Shown here: in pieces, positions 39,040 to 47,337 of the stretch
Position numbering within the stretch: position 1 is the first letter of the stretch
Layout of the letters: each line of letters starts with the position of its first letter
DNA from: Pleionea sp. CnH1-48
Lineage (GTDB): Bacteria; Pseudomonadota; Gammaproteobacteria; Enterobacterales; Kangiellaceae
Assembly: GCF_024124665.1 (NCBI RefSeq)
Contig: NZ_JAMXSB010000001.1
Span: 434,001-498,000 of the forward strand
Direction: 5' to 3'
Length of the DNA stretch: 64,000 nucleotides
Made by a program: the position numbers and the translations under genes
Notes under the pieces: generated by a model
Databases searched by the model: none
What the model saw: the letters and a program-made list of their open reading frames with translations, nothing else
What the model was told of the DNA's origin: nothing

Positions 39040-39099
39040 TATCGACGCGACATTGTGTGGTTGTCTCGTCAAAACAATAAAAAACAGACGGAGATAACC

Positions 39100-39720
39100 A
39101 TGGCGTTTATCAATACCATTCAATATCAAGATGCAACAGGTAAGCTCAAAAAAATCTATGAGCGTGTTAAAGGTCCCAATAATAATGTCGACAACATTCT
39201 AGTTGCCCAATCTTTGCGTCCCCATTCCCTTGAAGGACACATGTCACTGTACAAAAATGTCTTACACCACAGTGGTAACAAACTCGATAAAGCCTACCTA
39301 GAGATCATCGGTGTTTATGTTAGCTTGCTCAATCAATGCGAATATTGTGTTGAGCATCACTTTGCAGGTTTACTACGTCAAATGAACAACAATGCAGAGG
39401 CTCATCTCATCAGAAAAAACTTAGAATCCGATCAACTGATAGAACCTTTAACTCCCAAGCAGCAACAAGGATTGATGTATGCACGTAAGCTGACAATTAT
39501 GCCAAGCGAAATCAGCTCGTTAGACATAGAAACTTGTCGAGAGCTTGGGTTTAGTGACGGAGAAATTTTAGAAATAAATCAGGTCACTGCTTATTTTAAC
39601 TATGCAAATAGAACGGTTTTAGGGTTAGGCGTATCGTTAGAAGGTGATATTTTAGGCTTATCACCTAACTCTGATAGTCCTGACGATTGGTCTCATCAGA
39701 CGGTTGAGAACAAAACTTAG
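39100..39720 (+). CDS. AhpD/carboxymuconolactone-decarboxylase-like protein
   Basis: The start is ATG 39100 behind ACGGAGAT; the 15 upstream codons in frame lack a ribosome site. The 206-residue protein is helical and contains the redox motif QCEYCVEHH (CxxC with a downstream His). This is the AhpD-like active site that supports peroxidase-type or thiol chemistry. The uncharacterised peroxidase-related subfamily fits best. It is followed by a tautomerase-like gene and may be part of a small stress or detoxification set. Confidence 0.85.
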   Translation: MAFINTIQYQDATGKLKKIYERVKGPNNNVDNILVAQSLRPHSLEGHMSLYKNVLHHSGNKLDKAYLEIIGVYVSLLNQCEYCVEHHFAGLLRQMNNNAEAHLIRKNLESDQLIEPLTPKQQQGLMYARKLTIMPSEISSLDIETCRELGFSDGEILEINQVTAYFNYANRTVLGLGVSLEGDILGLSPNSDSPDDWSHQTVENKT

Positions 39721-39756
39721 TTATTTCTATTTGTGTAACCTATCAAGGAACGTCTT

Positions 39757-40095
39757 ATGCCTCACTGTATTATTGAGCATTCCAACACTATCAAAGGCGA
39801 AGAGCTTATGCCTTTGGTTTATGAAAGCACATTAAAATCCGAGTTATTTGATATGAGTGGTAAAGACATCAAAGTCCGAGTCATTCCTTATGACCACTAT
39901 CAAGTGGGTAATCAAGTCTCTGACTTTATTCATATAACTCTGAAAATATTATCTGGGCGAACCGAAGAACAAAAACTTCACTTGTCTCAAACAGTGCTTG
40001 AGCATGTAAAGTTAGCTACACTTAATCCATGCTCAATCAGTGTCGAAGTGATAGATATCGACCGTGCAAGTTACTCAAAAATTACAACAGAGTGA
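39757..40095 (+). CDS. 5-carboxymethyl-2-hydroxymuconate isomerase-like (tautomerase superfamily)
   Basis: This 112-residue protein starts MPHCIIEHS, so removal of Met would leave the catalytic N-terminal proline of the tautomerase superfamily. The later segments (DFIHITLKILSGR and CSISVEVIDIDRASYSK) fit the CHMI (HpaF-type) family, which works in homoprotocatechuate breakdown. No other genes of that pathway are nearby, so the substrate may differ. Confidence 0.85.
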   Translation: MPHCIIEHSNTIKGEELMPLVYESTLKSELFDMSGKDIKVRVIPYDHYQVGNQVSDFIHITLKILSGRTEEQKLHLSQTVLEHVKLATLNPCSISVEVIDIDRASYSKITTE

Positions 40096-40125
40096 TTGTT
40101 CATCAGCATGGAATAAATACCCGTT

Positions 40126-40569
40126 ATGAAGCTTAGAAAAGCCAAAGAAAATGATATAAAAATCTGGGCAGAACTGAGAAACAAACTTTGGCCAGATAGT
40201 ATTAATACGCACTTAAAAGAGCTAAAAGAATATTTCTCCGGCAATTCTATCGACATTGTAGAAATTGTTTTGGTTGAATCCGAACAAGGCGAAATCATCG
40301 GATTTATGGAATTAAACATTAGAAACTATGTTGAAGGTAGCCGACAACCTAAAGTACCTTATGTAGAAGCTTGGTACGTAGAAGAAAATTACCGAAGCCA
40401 AGGAATCGGAACAGCCCTGATGAAACATGCTGAACAGTGGGCTAAGTCGCAGGGATTCAACCAACTCGCAAGCGATACCGAACTGATTAATCAAAATAGC
40501 ATTCGAATGCACAAAAAGCTAGGCTTTGATGAAGTCGAACGGATCGTTTGTTTTATAAAAGAGTTTTAG
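40126..40569 (+). CDS. AAC(6')-like GNAT acetyltransferase
   Basis: This 147-residue protein has KLWPDS near the start and VEAWYVEENYRSQGIG (the acetyl-CoA loop). Its last third contains LASDTELINQNSIRMHKKLG followed by FDEVERIVCFIKEF. These match chromosomal aminoglycoside 6'-N-acetyltransferases of the AAC(6')-I type (EGWYV..., ASD..., LGF.E.ERVV.F.K). Such enzymes acetylate the 6'-amino group of aminoglycosides. Whether this one gives resistance or has a housekeeping substrate is unknown. Confidence 0.82.
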   Translation: MKLRKAKENDIKIWAELRNKLWPDSINTHLKELKEYFSGNSIDIVEIVLVESEQGEIIGFMELNIRNYVEGSRQPKVPYVEAWYVEENYRSQGIGTALMKHAEQWAKSQGFNQLASDTELINQNSIRMHKKLGFDEVERIVCFIKEF

Positions 40570-40581
40570 TGCTTTGGTCTA

Positions 40582-40980
40582 ATGATGAAAAACAACCTAG
40601 TCACAATGTTAATCATATCTTGTTTCATTTGCATGACTCTCGCTATCGTAAATGCCAATCAAGAATATCAAACATCCACACGATCAATCAGTTTTTCGTC
40701 GGCTACAGCCATAGCACTACTAACAGCAATACCCTTTTTGATATCCTTGATATGGACAGGAAAAAGGAAAGAAAAAGACTCCATTTTATGGTCAGTTATT
40801 CCCTATTCACTCGTATCATTGGTAGGATTAATTGCATATAGTCTTTATGTAATTAAAGGAGCTTCAAATCCCAGCACAGCAGGGCACATGCATATCTATT
40901 TATGGCCTATACTGCACACACTTTTTGCCGTAACCACAATAATGGTGACGTGGCTAATTAAATATATCTTTCAAAAATAA
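40582..40980 (+). CDS. membrane protein of unknown function
   Basis: A 132-residue protein with four hydrophobic segments (NLVTMLIISCFICMTLAIV; ATAIALLTAIPFLISLIW; VIPYSLVSLVGLIAYSLYVI; LHTLFAVTTIMVTWLIKYIF). There is no recognised family. It starts 12 nt after the acetyltransferase gene and may be co-transcribed. Confidence 0.6.
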   Translation: MMKNNLVTMLIISCFICMTLAIVNANQEYQTSTRSISFSSATAIALLTAIPFLISLIWTGKRKEKDSILWSVIPYSLVSLVGLIAYSLYVIKGASNPSTAGHMHIYLWPILHTLFAVTTIMVTWLIKYIFQK

Positions 40981-41127
40981 ACCTCTCTACAGACACTCCG
41001 ACTATAGCACTTTACCTAATACAGATTAGGAAACCTCTCACATCATCAGTAGTTATTCTCCTCTGGTTTCAAGATACTCGGTTCGACACTATGTTGCTGA
41101 CTTTTATAAGAACAAAGGAGGTCATGG

Positions 41128-42081
41128 ATGACCATTGCCAGAAAAGAACTGGTGGATTCCCACTCGCCCGGATTTTATCACTGCACCACTCGTTGTGTTC
41201 GAAGAGCCTTTCTTTGTGGGGTAAATGAAGAAACTGGCAAAGACTATTCTCATCGTAAAGACTGGATTGAGAGAAGAATACAGGAGCTAAGCACCCTCTT
41301 CTCCATTGATATCTATGCTTATACCGTCATGAGTAATCATTATCATATTGTGTTGCATCTAGACCCATTGGCACCACTACAATGGAGTAATGATGAGGTC
41401 GCAGAGCGTTGGCTTGCTATTTATCCTAGCAAAACTGATATAAAAAGAGCCCTTCGAAAGGAGGCTATCTTGAACTCACCTGAAACACTCGCCCTCTATC
41501 GACAACGACTCGGCTCCCTCTCCTGGTTTATGAGCCGATTGAATGAACCCTTAGCTAAGCTCAGTAATCAAGAAGATGACTGCAATGGCAAGTTCTGGCA
41601 GTCTCGCTATATCTCTCAAGCCCTATTGGATGAAGGAGCCGTACTCTCCTGTATGGCCTATGTGGACCTGAATCCCGTCAGAGCGAAAATCACTCAAAAG
41701 CTAGAAGAGTCCCACCATACATCCATCAAGCAGCGACTCCAGAACATTACCGATGACAAATCGCTCGTAAAAACACTGCTCCCTGTTTCAGGCTCTGTAA
41801 AACAAATTACTCAGAATATATCAAACAGAGACTACATCAATCTGGTTGAATGGGCAGGCAAAGCGATTGTTCATCCCAACAAAGCCTCCATACCTAAAGA
41901 AGCCCAATCTGTGCTTGAACGTCTCAATCTACAGAGCAACCATTGGTTAACACAACTTCAATCCTTAGAAAGCCGTTACTGTCGAGTCATAGGCCCTGTT
42001 GAACTGATTCGACAACGAGCCAAGAAGCTTTATCGACGTTGTTTACACGGCATCAGTTCGGCTAAGCAGCTTTATTCCTGA
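41128..42081 (+). mobile_element. REP-associated (RAYT)/IS200-like tyrosine transposase
   Basis: This 317-residue protein has the Y1-transposase fold. It contains FYHCTTRCVRRAFLC at the start, the metal-binding VMSNHYHIVLHL (HxH) and the AYVDLNPVRA segment at the C-terminal side of the nuclease. The DNA before ATG 41128 has AAAGGAGG. It belongs to the larger proteins found once or twice per genome in gammaproteobacteria. These move or generate REP palindromes rather than whole insertion sequences. Only one short hairpin is visible next to it (42106-42122). No terminal repeats were found, so it is probably a domesticated single gene. Confidence 0.88.
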
Positions 42082-42105
42082 GTTAGTACAAAGAAGTTCT
42101 TATTT

Positions 42106-42122
42106 CGCCTATGCGAAAGGCG
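42106..42122. repeat. short hairpin beside the RAYT gene
   Basis: CGCCT-ATGCGAA-AGGCG lies 25 nt after the transposase stop. It could be a REP-like target hairpin, but only one copy was noticed in the window. Confidence 0.3.
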
Positions 42123-42309
42123 CTTTATCATCCAGAGAAAATATTGAAACCAACTTCTCAATATCCGGTCCACCATAAAAACCTCTTTTGAAGTATCAAC
42201 TCAAAGAGTCAATAATCTCGCTTTCACCAAGAAACTATGAATATCTTCGTTTTATTACTTTGAGAACAGAGTGTCTATCAATATACTTAAGTGATGAGCG
42301 GGGTGTCTG

Positions 42310-43104
42310 CTAGCGCTTTTTGTTTTTTTCTTCATCGTAATATTCGCTGGCCATCGTTCGAGTTTTAAACTCAATTTTCTTTTTTCGGTCGCAGCCGCTT
42401 TTGGCCAGCATCAATGAAGGTGCGAAGTCGACTTTATTAATATGCCCCTCTTCTTCCATCGCAAAACACTTTCCTTTTATTTGAACTTGTTTCATACCAC
42501 CTAGCGCTCGCGACTCGAAGTATTTGTCTTTTTCACGCGCAAGAGCTTTTTGATCCAGCAGATCGATTCGTTCTTGTTCTTTAATTGCCTGAACAAGTTT
42601 TTCACTGATGGAAGAATCAAAGGTCATTAGTTCTTTAGCATCTTTTGTCGTTTGTTGCTCAATTGGTGGCCATGAGTCTGAATAGGTTAAATTTAAAGTC
42701 TTTTTGCTCTCATCTTTAGGAGATTCTGTCTTCGTTACGGAAGATTTAATTTTTGTGGATAGTGTCTCTGACTTAACTTTCGATTTGGCAGCAATCGCCT
42801 CTTTAGGCTTCAGCTCAGTTTGTGATTTAGGTTTGGGGAGATCTATTTCTTTTTTCTGGGGCTCTGGCTCAACGCTTTTTTGAGGCTCCAATGTCTCACG
42901 ATTAGGTATTTCAGGCTGAACAACCACATTGATTTTTGAACTTTCTGGCACGGTTTTAACTGTAAGTGCTCGAGCATTTTTTATTGATGGCCAAAGTACA
43001 ATCAACAATCCATGAGCAACGATTGAAACCAATAGGCCCAACGCCAGAAAATAAGTCGACTTTTTAGAATGGTGCAGCTGAAATTCGAGAGCCATTGACA
43101 TCAA
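42310..43104 (-). CDS. TonB-like single-span membrane protein of unknown function
   Basis: A 264-residue protein with one transmembrane helix near the N-terminus (YFLALGLLVSIVAHGLLIVL). A lysine/proline/glutamate-rich periplasmic stretch follows (about residues 55-125), then a charged helical region and a C-terminal domain with two cysteines (IKGKCFAMEE; LAKSGCDRKK). The topology is that of TonB/TolA proteins, but the C-terminal domain does not look like TonB. It lies downstream of aroC on the same strand, 90 nt away, with a possible terminator between. Confidence 0.6.
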   Translation of the reverse strand: MMSMALEFQLHHSKKSTYFLALGLLVSIVAHGLLIVLWPSIKNARALTVKTVPESSKINVVVQPEIPNRETLEPQKSVEPEPQKKEIDLPKPKSQTELKPKEAIAAKSKVKSETLSTKIKSSVTKTESPKDESKKTLNLTYSDSWPPIEQQTTKDAKELMTFDSSISEKLVQAIKEQERIDLLDQKALAREKDKYFESRALGGMKQVQIKGKCFAMEEEGHINKVDFAPSLMLAKSGCDRKKKIEFKTRTMASEYYDEEKNKKR

Positions 43105-43164
43105 TTATGGTTGTGAATGCAAGGCTCAGACTAAGAAAAGTAGGTAAAGTTCAAGATAGGGTAA

Positions 43165-43190
43165 GAGAAAAGGCGTAGAGATTACTCTAC
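43165..43190 (-). terminator. putative terminator downstream of aroC
   Basis: On the minus strand, GTAGAG-TAAT-CTCTAC is followed by GCCTTTTCTC. The stem is short (6 bp) and the T-run broken, so the call is moderate. Confidence 0.5.
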
Positions 43191-43193
43191 CCC

Positions 43194-44276
43194 CTATAGA
43201 GATGTCAGCTGATGACGTAACCAATGATCACAAAGAACAAGAGCTGCCATAGCTTCAACAATCGGAACCGCTCTTGGTAATACACAGGGATCATGGCGAC
43301 CACGCGCTTTAAAAGTCACTTCCTCACCTTCCAGATTGACGGTCTCTTGATCTTTAATAATCGTTGCCGTGGGCTTGAAAGCAGTACGAAAGATAATCGG
43401 CATACCGTTACTGATCCCACCTTGAATACCACCAGAGTAGTTGGTTCGAGTAGCCACACTTCCATCATTGTTGTAAAAAATATCGTTGTGTGCTGAACCT
43501 GTCATTTTAGTTCCATCAAAACCAGAGCCTACTTCAACCCCTTTACTCGCATTAATGCTCAACATGGCTTTGGCTAAATCGGCTTCAAGCTTATCAAAAA
43601 TAGGTTCTCCTAATCCGACAGGCACATTATGAACCACACACTCAACCACACCACCAATGGAATCACCTTGCTTACGGACCTGCTCCACTTTAGTGATCAT
43701 TTTTTCGGCCATCGCAGAATCGGGGCAACGAATCATATTTGCCTCAACCTGCTCAGAAGATACCGTTTCTGGTGTAATATCAGCGGTTAATTCACCCACA
43801 GACTTTACATAGGCAACAATGGATACGCCCAAGCTTTCACTCAGTAGTTTTTGCGCAATGGCACCAGCCGCAACCGTTGGTGCTGTCACACGCGCGGAGC
43901 TACGTCCACCACCGGCCACATCCCTAATGCCATATTTCTGCTGATAGGTATAGTCGGCATGGCTGGGGCGGTATAACTGCGCCATTTCGGAGTAATCTTT
44001 TGAGCGCTGATCCTGATTTTCGATCAGCAAGCTGATCGGCGTACCTGTTGTTTTTCCATCAACAATGCCAGAAAGAATATTAACGCTATCGGCCTCCTTC
44101 CTCTGAGTCACAATTTTACTTTGTCCTGGGCGACGACGATCAAGTGCAGGTTGAATATCATCAACACTTAGCTCAAGCCCAGCCGGACACCCTTCGACCA
44201 CACATCCAATTGCTTTGCCGTGCGACTCTCCCCAGTTAGTCACTCGAAAGCGTTGACCAAAACTATCCCCTGCCAT
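43194..44276 (-). CDS. aroC: chorismate synthase
   Basis: This 360-residue enzyme converts 5-enolpyruvylshikimate-3-phosphate to chorismate with reduced FMN, the last common step to Trp, Phe, Tyr and folate. Signature motifs are [36 protein letters not shown] and the C-terminal [10 protein letters not shown]. The usual TTFGESHG is TNWGESHG here. The length is normal. It stands apart from the usual aroC neighbours and lies next to HTH genes, two genes away from aroA. The trp operon that uses its product is 10 kb downstream. Confidence 0.96.
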   Translation of the reverse strand: MAGDSFGQRFRVTNWGESHGKAIGCVVEGCPAGLELSVDDIQPALDRRRPGQSKIVTQRKEADSVNILSGIVDGKTTGTPISLLIENQDQRSKDYSEMAQLYRPSHADYTYQQKYGIRDVAGGGRSSARVTAPTVAAGAIAQKLLSESLGVSIVAYVKSVGELTADITPETVSSEQVEANMIRCPDSAMAEKMITKVEQVRKQGDSIGGVVECVVHNVPVGLGEPIFDKLEADLAKAMLSINASKGVEVGSGFDGTKMTGSAHNDIFYNNDGSVATRTNYSGGIQGGISNGMPIIFRTAFKPTATIIKDQETVNLEGEEVTFKARGRHDPCVLPRAVPIVEAMAALVLCDHWLRHQLTSL

Positions 44277-44368
44277 ACTTTACTCATAATACTGATTCTT
44301 CGATGGTTGCAGCATAGCAGGCTGCCCTCCTCTTGGAAAATAATTGTTGGTGCTATCAGTTGCTTACC

Positions 44369-44812
44369 CTACAGCTTTTTGAAATCCAATTGGGTGTACC
44401 GGCACTGCTCTAAAACCTCAGGCCGAACTCGATGCCCCAGTACAGGATGAGCTCGAGTGTAGCCAAGCTTATTCAGAGCGCAATCAATTTGCTCTATCAA
44501 CGAATTAACAGGCAACGATTCTCTCTTTTTGATGAAGGTCAATGTAGGGTAAAGAACCCCAACTAACTCTGAAAGACGTCTTAGATATTCCAGTTCCGAT
44601 TCTTCACCAGAAAGCAAAGAATCCATACTCACACGATTATTAAAGGCCCAGTGACATACAACGTTGTAGTCAATATCGCCAGTTTCAAACATTTTGGTGA
44701 TCAATTGCCGGGAGCAGTTGAGTTCATCACTCAATTGGCGAGGATCCAACTTTTTGATTACTAAGATTCGATTTAAAACATCGGCTGCATGAGACATAGA
44801 AAACTCACTCAT
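44369..44812 (-). CDS. helix-turn-helix protein, phage-repressor-like
   Basis: A 147-residue protein whose first 70 residues (ADVLNRILVIKKLDPRQLSD, then QLITKMFETGDIDYNVVCHW) read as a CI-type helix-turn-helix domain. The WAFNNRVSMDSLLSG segment resembles the 'YxxxLDWLLxG' end of such domains. The C-terminal half (LIEQIDCALNKLGYTRAHP) is not recognised. It follows the small HTH gene at 44845-45135 on the same strand, 32 nt away. It probably forms a regulatory unit with it. Confidence 0.65.
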   Translation of the reverse strand: MSEFSMSHAADVLNRILVIKKLDPRQLSDELNCSRQLITKMFETGDIDYNVVCHWAFNNRVSMDSLLSGEESELEYLRRLSELVGVLYPTLTFIKKRESLPVNSLIEQIDCALNKLGYTRAHPVLGHRVRPEVLEQCRYTQLDFKKL

Positions 44813-44844
44813 AAGAGCACATCAACAAAGTCATTTTGACTTAC

Positions 44845-45135
44845 CTAGTTATCGCTATCAGACAAGTTCTTACTCACTGCTTGCCTTAGTAATTTAATCT
44901 TCTCTTGCTTCATCGAAGCCTCTGCAGAAGGCTGTTGATAGGCCGAGTGATCAGGGAAAATCTCATGCACAGGAAGTTGCAGGGCTTCGGATAAATAAGC
45001 GGCAACCCTTGGGCTAGTGCGCTCTCCTTTCAGAACTCGAATGCAATGCGAGTTAGAAACATTCGCTGCATCGGCAATGATCGAAATGCTAAATCCGTTT
45101 TTTCTTAGCAAGGATTTAATTTTTTCATAGTTCAT
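44845..45135 (-). CDS. small HTH regulator (Cro/Ner-like)
   Basis: I prefer the internal ATG 45135 (MNYEKIKSLLRKNGFS); the frame upstream to 45225 lacks a plausible ribosome site and crosses the operator region. The 96-residue protein has one helix-turn-helix (ISIIADAANVSNSHCIRVLK, then GERTSPRVAAYLSEALQLP), followed by EIFPDHSAY and a charged tail. It resembles Ner/Cro-type phage regulators. It is transcribed divergently from the CI-like gene at 45259. The 123 bp between contain tandem repeats that look like shared operators. Confidence 0.7.
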   Translation of the reverse strand: MNYEKIKSLLRKNGFSISIIADAANVSNSHCIRVLKGERTSPRVAAYLSEALQLPVHEIFPDHSAYQQPSAEASMKQEKIKLLRQAVSKNLSDSDN

Positions 45136-45159
45136 AACGTATGTTATACTCCTCCAAAC

Positions 45160-45231
45160 GTTGCGGCATATTGTGCGGCAATGTTGCGGTAAAAATAATT
45201 CAATTAGCCCAATTGAATATGTCAATTTGAC
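45160..45231. promoter_or_regulatory. operator-like repeat cluster between divergent HTH genes
   Basis: Three copies of a TGCGGYA core lie at 45162-45168, 45174-45180 and 45185-45191 (12 and 11 bp apart), followed by two palindromes. These are TTCAATT-AGCCC-AATTGAA (45199-45217) and GTCAA-T-TTGAC (45221-45231). The cluster sits between a CI-like and a Cro/Ner-like gene, as in a phage lysis/lysogeny switch. Confidence 0.65.
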
Positions 45232-45258
45232 TATAAAGTTTTAACCTTGAGGAAGCCC

Positions 45259-45744
45259 ATGTCAAGTGATTTTGGTGATCAAACTGATACCAAAAAAATG
45301 CTCGAGCGGATCAAAAAACAGGCAGGTTATAGCAACGACAAAGAACTCGCCGAAGCATTAGGTATGAGTCAATACACGCCTAATACATGGAAGGCTCGAA
45401 ACTCGGTACCCTATAAACAGCTAATTGGGTGGGCCCATAATCACAATTATTCTTTAGACTGGATGTTTCTAAATCGCGGTCATGCCAAAAATCATCTATA
45501 CCAAAACACTCCCTACAGCACACAAGAACAAGATGGTGTTTATCATGTTGAAAAACGGTTAGGGAATATTAAAAGATTGGCTAAAGAGTATGATCTTAAT
45601 CTAACTGCAGAAGAATTTGATCTTATGTTTATGCTCGACACTCAGTTTAACTTAGGTGATGAGTGGCTAGTCAAAATCATACGTGTTTTAAGCCTATCAC
45701 CATCAGCAGAAAGTCGAGCCCAATTAAAGAAGAACAACGACTGA
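45259..45744 (+). CDS. CI-like helix-turn-helix repressor
   Basis: The start is ATG 45259 behind GAGG. The 161-residue protein begins with the phage CI-repressor HTH domain: MLERIKKQAGYSNDKELAEA, then MSQYTPNTWKARNSVPYKQL and YSLDWMFLNRG (family ending LDWLL.G). The C-terminal 75 residues are helical and lack the S24 Ser-Lys dyad of self-cleaving repressors. It is therefore a DNA-binding protein without obvious SOS cleavage. No phage structural, integrase or lysis gene is present nearby. Confidence 0.78.
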   Translation: MSSDFGDQTDTKKMLERIKKQAGYSNDKELAEALGMSQYTPNTWKARNSVPYKQLIGWAHNHNYSLDWMFLNRGHAKNHLYQNTPYSTQEQDGVYHVEKRLGNIKRLAKEYDLNLTAEEFDLMFMLDTQFNLGDEWLVKIIRVLSLSPSAESRAQLKKNND

Positions 45745-45784
45745 CCTCAGCTTTAATTTTCGCAAGGCCAGTCAATTTTTGTCG

Positions 45785-47053
45785 CTAACAAACCTCACTT
45801 TTAATCCCAATAAAGTTCAGCTTATCCCAATAGTCAGGAAAAGACTTGGCGACAACTTCTGCCTCATTAATCATAATGCCTTCGACCCTCCCACCAAGTA
45901 ATCCTAAGCTCATCGCCATACGGTGGTCATCATAAGTCTCAAGCAAAGCTCCGCGAGCTTGCCCGCCAGTAACGGCAAGATAGTCAGCACCAAAGTCGAC
46001 ATGAATTCCTGTTTTCTTAAGCTCAGTGGCAGTATCAGCAATTCGATTAGATTCTTTATAAGCAAGGTGGGCGATGTTTTTCATTACCGTAGTGCCTTCA
46101 CTAAAGCAAGCAACAGCTGCTAACGTTTGTACGACGTCAGGCATTTCACCCATATCAATCTCTAAGCCTTTAAGTGATTTTTCGCGACGAACCTCTAAAC
46201 TATTACCACGCCGTATAATGTCGCATCCCATTTGCTCTAATACTTTATAAAAACCTGCTTCGCCTTGTAATGAATCAAAATCAAAATGTTGTAAAGTAAC
46301 ACTACCACCATTAATAGCTGCCGCTCCCATGAAATAAGAACTGCTCACAGGATCTGGCGCAATGGTATAACTGCCACCTTTATACATTTGCCCAGCGGGT
46401 ACTCGATAATGATTATCGGATAGATGCTCAACCTCAACCCCCCACTCTTTCATCAATGCTGTCGTCATCTCAATATATTGTTGGGAGACCTGCTTACCGA
46501 CAAGACGAATATCGAGAGAATGTTCAGATGCAGGAGCCGCCAACAAAAGTGCACTAACATATTGACTACTACGACTGGCGTCTATATCACATTGGGCTTG
46601 CTGAATTGGCCCTTTGATCACAGCAGGCAAAGTATCAGACTCGCTAGAAACAGACACGCCAAGCTGCCTAAGTGCCGAAAACAACTCGATCATCGGACGC
46701 GAGTTCATCTTATTGCTGCCAGTAATAGTAATATCCTTTGACTGTAATGCTGCAACGGCAGTAACAAATCGAGAGAAGGTTCCACTGTGCGCGGTATAAA
46801 CATTAACCGGATCACTTGAATTACTGAGTACTTCTTTAGAAACAACCCGATCACCCTCTCGCTTTAGTGAATACCCCAAAGCGTTGAGTCCTTCGATAGC
46901 TGTATTGATATCATCATTCGACACCACATTATTTAGCTCAACGGGCTCTTTTGTTAAAGCCGCCATAATCACTAATCGATTTGCAGTGTATTTGCTACCC
47001 GCTAAAGAAACATCAGCATTTAACTGGCCAGCAGGGATAATCTTGCGCTTCAT
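45785..47053 (-). CDS. aroA: 3-phosphoshikimate 1-carboxyvinyltransferase (EPSP synthase), divergent
   Basis: The start is ATG 47053. The 422-residue enzyme of the EPSPS/MurA fold retains SSQY (S3P binding), the PDVVQT region (catalytic Asp), YKESNR (Glu/Arg), DDHRMAMS and VAKSFPDYW (Lys). However, the usual GSKS near the N-terminus is GSKY, and NAGT is HSGT. The Arg of the RM..RP loop is Lys (NKMNSRP). By recall of E. coli numbering these are positions Ser23, Asn94 and Arg124, which contact the substrates. It may be a second or foreign EPSPS, because aroA normally sits next to serC in relatives. It would supply the substrate for AroC. Confidence 0.85.
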   Translation of the reverse strand: MKRKIIPAGQLNADVSLAGSKYTANRLVIMAALTKEPVELNNVVSNDDINTAIEGLNALGYSLKREGDRVVSKEVLSNSSDPVNVYTAHSGTFSRFVTAVAALQSKDITITGSNKMNSRPMIELFSALRQLGVSVSSESDTLPAVIKGPIQQAQCDIDASRSSQYVSALLLAAPASEHSLDIRLVGKQVSQQYIEMTTALMKEWGVEVEHLSDNHYRVPAGQMYKGGSYTIAPDPVSSSYFMGAAAINGGSVTLQHFDFDSLQGEAGFYKVLEQMGCDIIRRGNSLEVRREKSLKGLEIDMGEMPDVVQTLAAVACFSEGTTVMKNIAHLAYKESNRIADTATELKKTGIHVDFGADYLAVTGGQARGALLETYDDHRMAMSLGLLGGRVEGIMINEAEVVAKSFPDYWDKLNFIGIKSEVC

Positions 47054-47151
47054 AACCAACCTTTTTGTCTATACAACTTACACAAAAACGAACTCAAACA
47101 TGAAGAAAATATTAAATATTGCGCTATTTTAAAGCTTTTTACACTAAATCG

Positions 47152-47180
47152 TTGACAAGCCGCCCAACAAAAGCAATTAT
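47152..47180 (+). promoter_or_regulatory. his operon promoter
   Basis: TTGACA (47152-47157) and AATTAT (47175-47180) with exactly 17 nt between them lie immediately before the hisL start codon. The start point should fall near 47186-47189, i.e. at the leader ATG itself. Confidence 0.6.
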
Positions 47181-47187
47181 ACAACCT

Positions 47188-47244
47188 ATGAATACTTATA
47201 TTTTCTTCACACACAAATGGCATCATCATCACCACTTCAGGTGA
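47188..47244 (+). CDS. hisL: his leader peptide with six histidines
   Basis: An 18-codon frame encodes M-N-T-Y-I-F-F-T-H-K-W-H-H-H-H-H-F-R. It thus has one His, then five His codons in a row, the signature of histidine attenuation leaders. Stalling of ribosomes at these codons when His-tRNA is scarce would free the antiterminator. There is no Shine-Dalgarno sequence before ATG and the promoter is very close, so a leaderless mRNA is possible. Confidence 0.88.
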   Translation: MNTYIFFTHKWHHHHHFR

Positions 47245-47248
47245 CGGT

Positions 47249-47320
47249 GCTTTTTGCTATTAAGAAACCCATAAGGTAACAGCAAAGCCCCGTTTACAAA
47301 AGTAACCGGGGCTTTTTCTT
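47249..47320 (+). promoter_or_regulatory. his attenuator: antiterminator and intrinsic terminator
   Basis: The terminator is AAAGCCCCG (47284-47292) paired with CGGGGCTTT (47307-47315), followed by TTTTCTTT. The alternative antiterminator pairs GCTTTTTGCT (47249-47258) with AGCAAAGC (47281-47288), which overlaps the terminator's left arm. This is the classical mutually exclusive arrangement. hisG starts at 47338. Confidence 0.88.
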
Positions 47321-47337
47321 TATATAGGATTTGGAAT

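Noticed and set aside
47050..47235. Minus-strand frame across the his leader
   Set aside because: It is an antisense shadow of hisL and its promoter and has no ribosome site.
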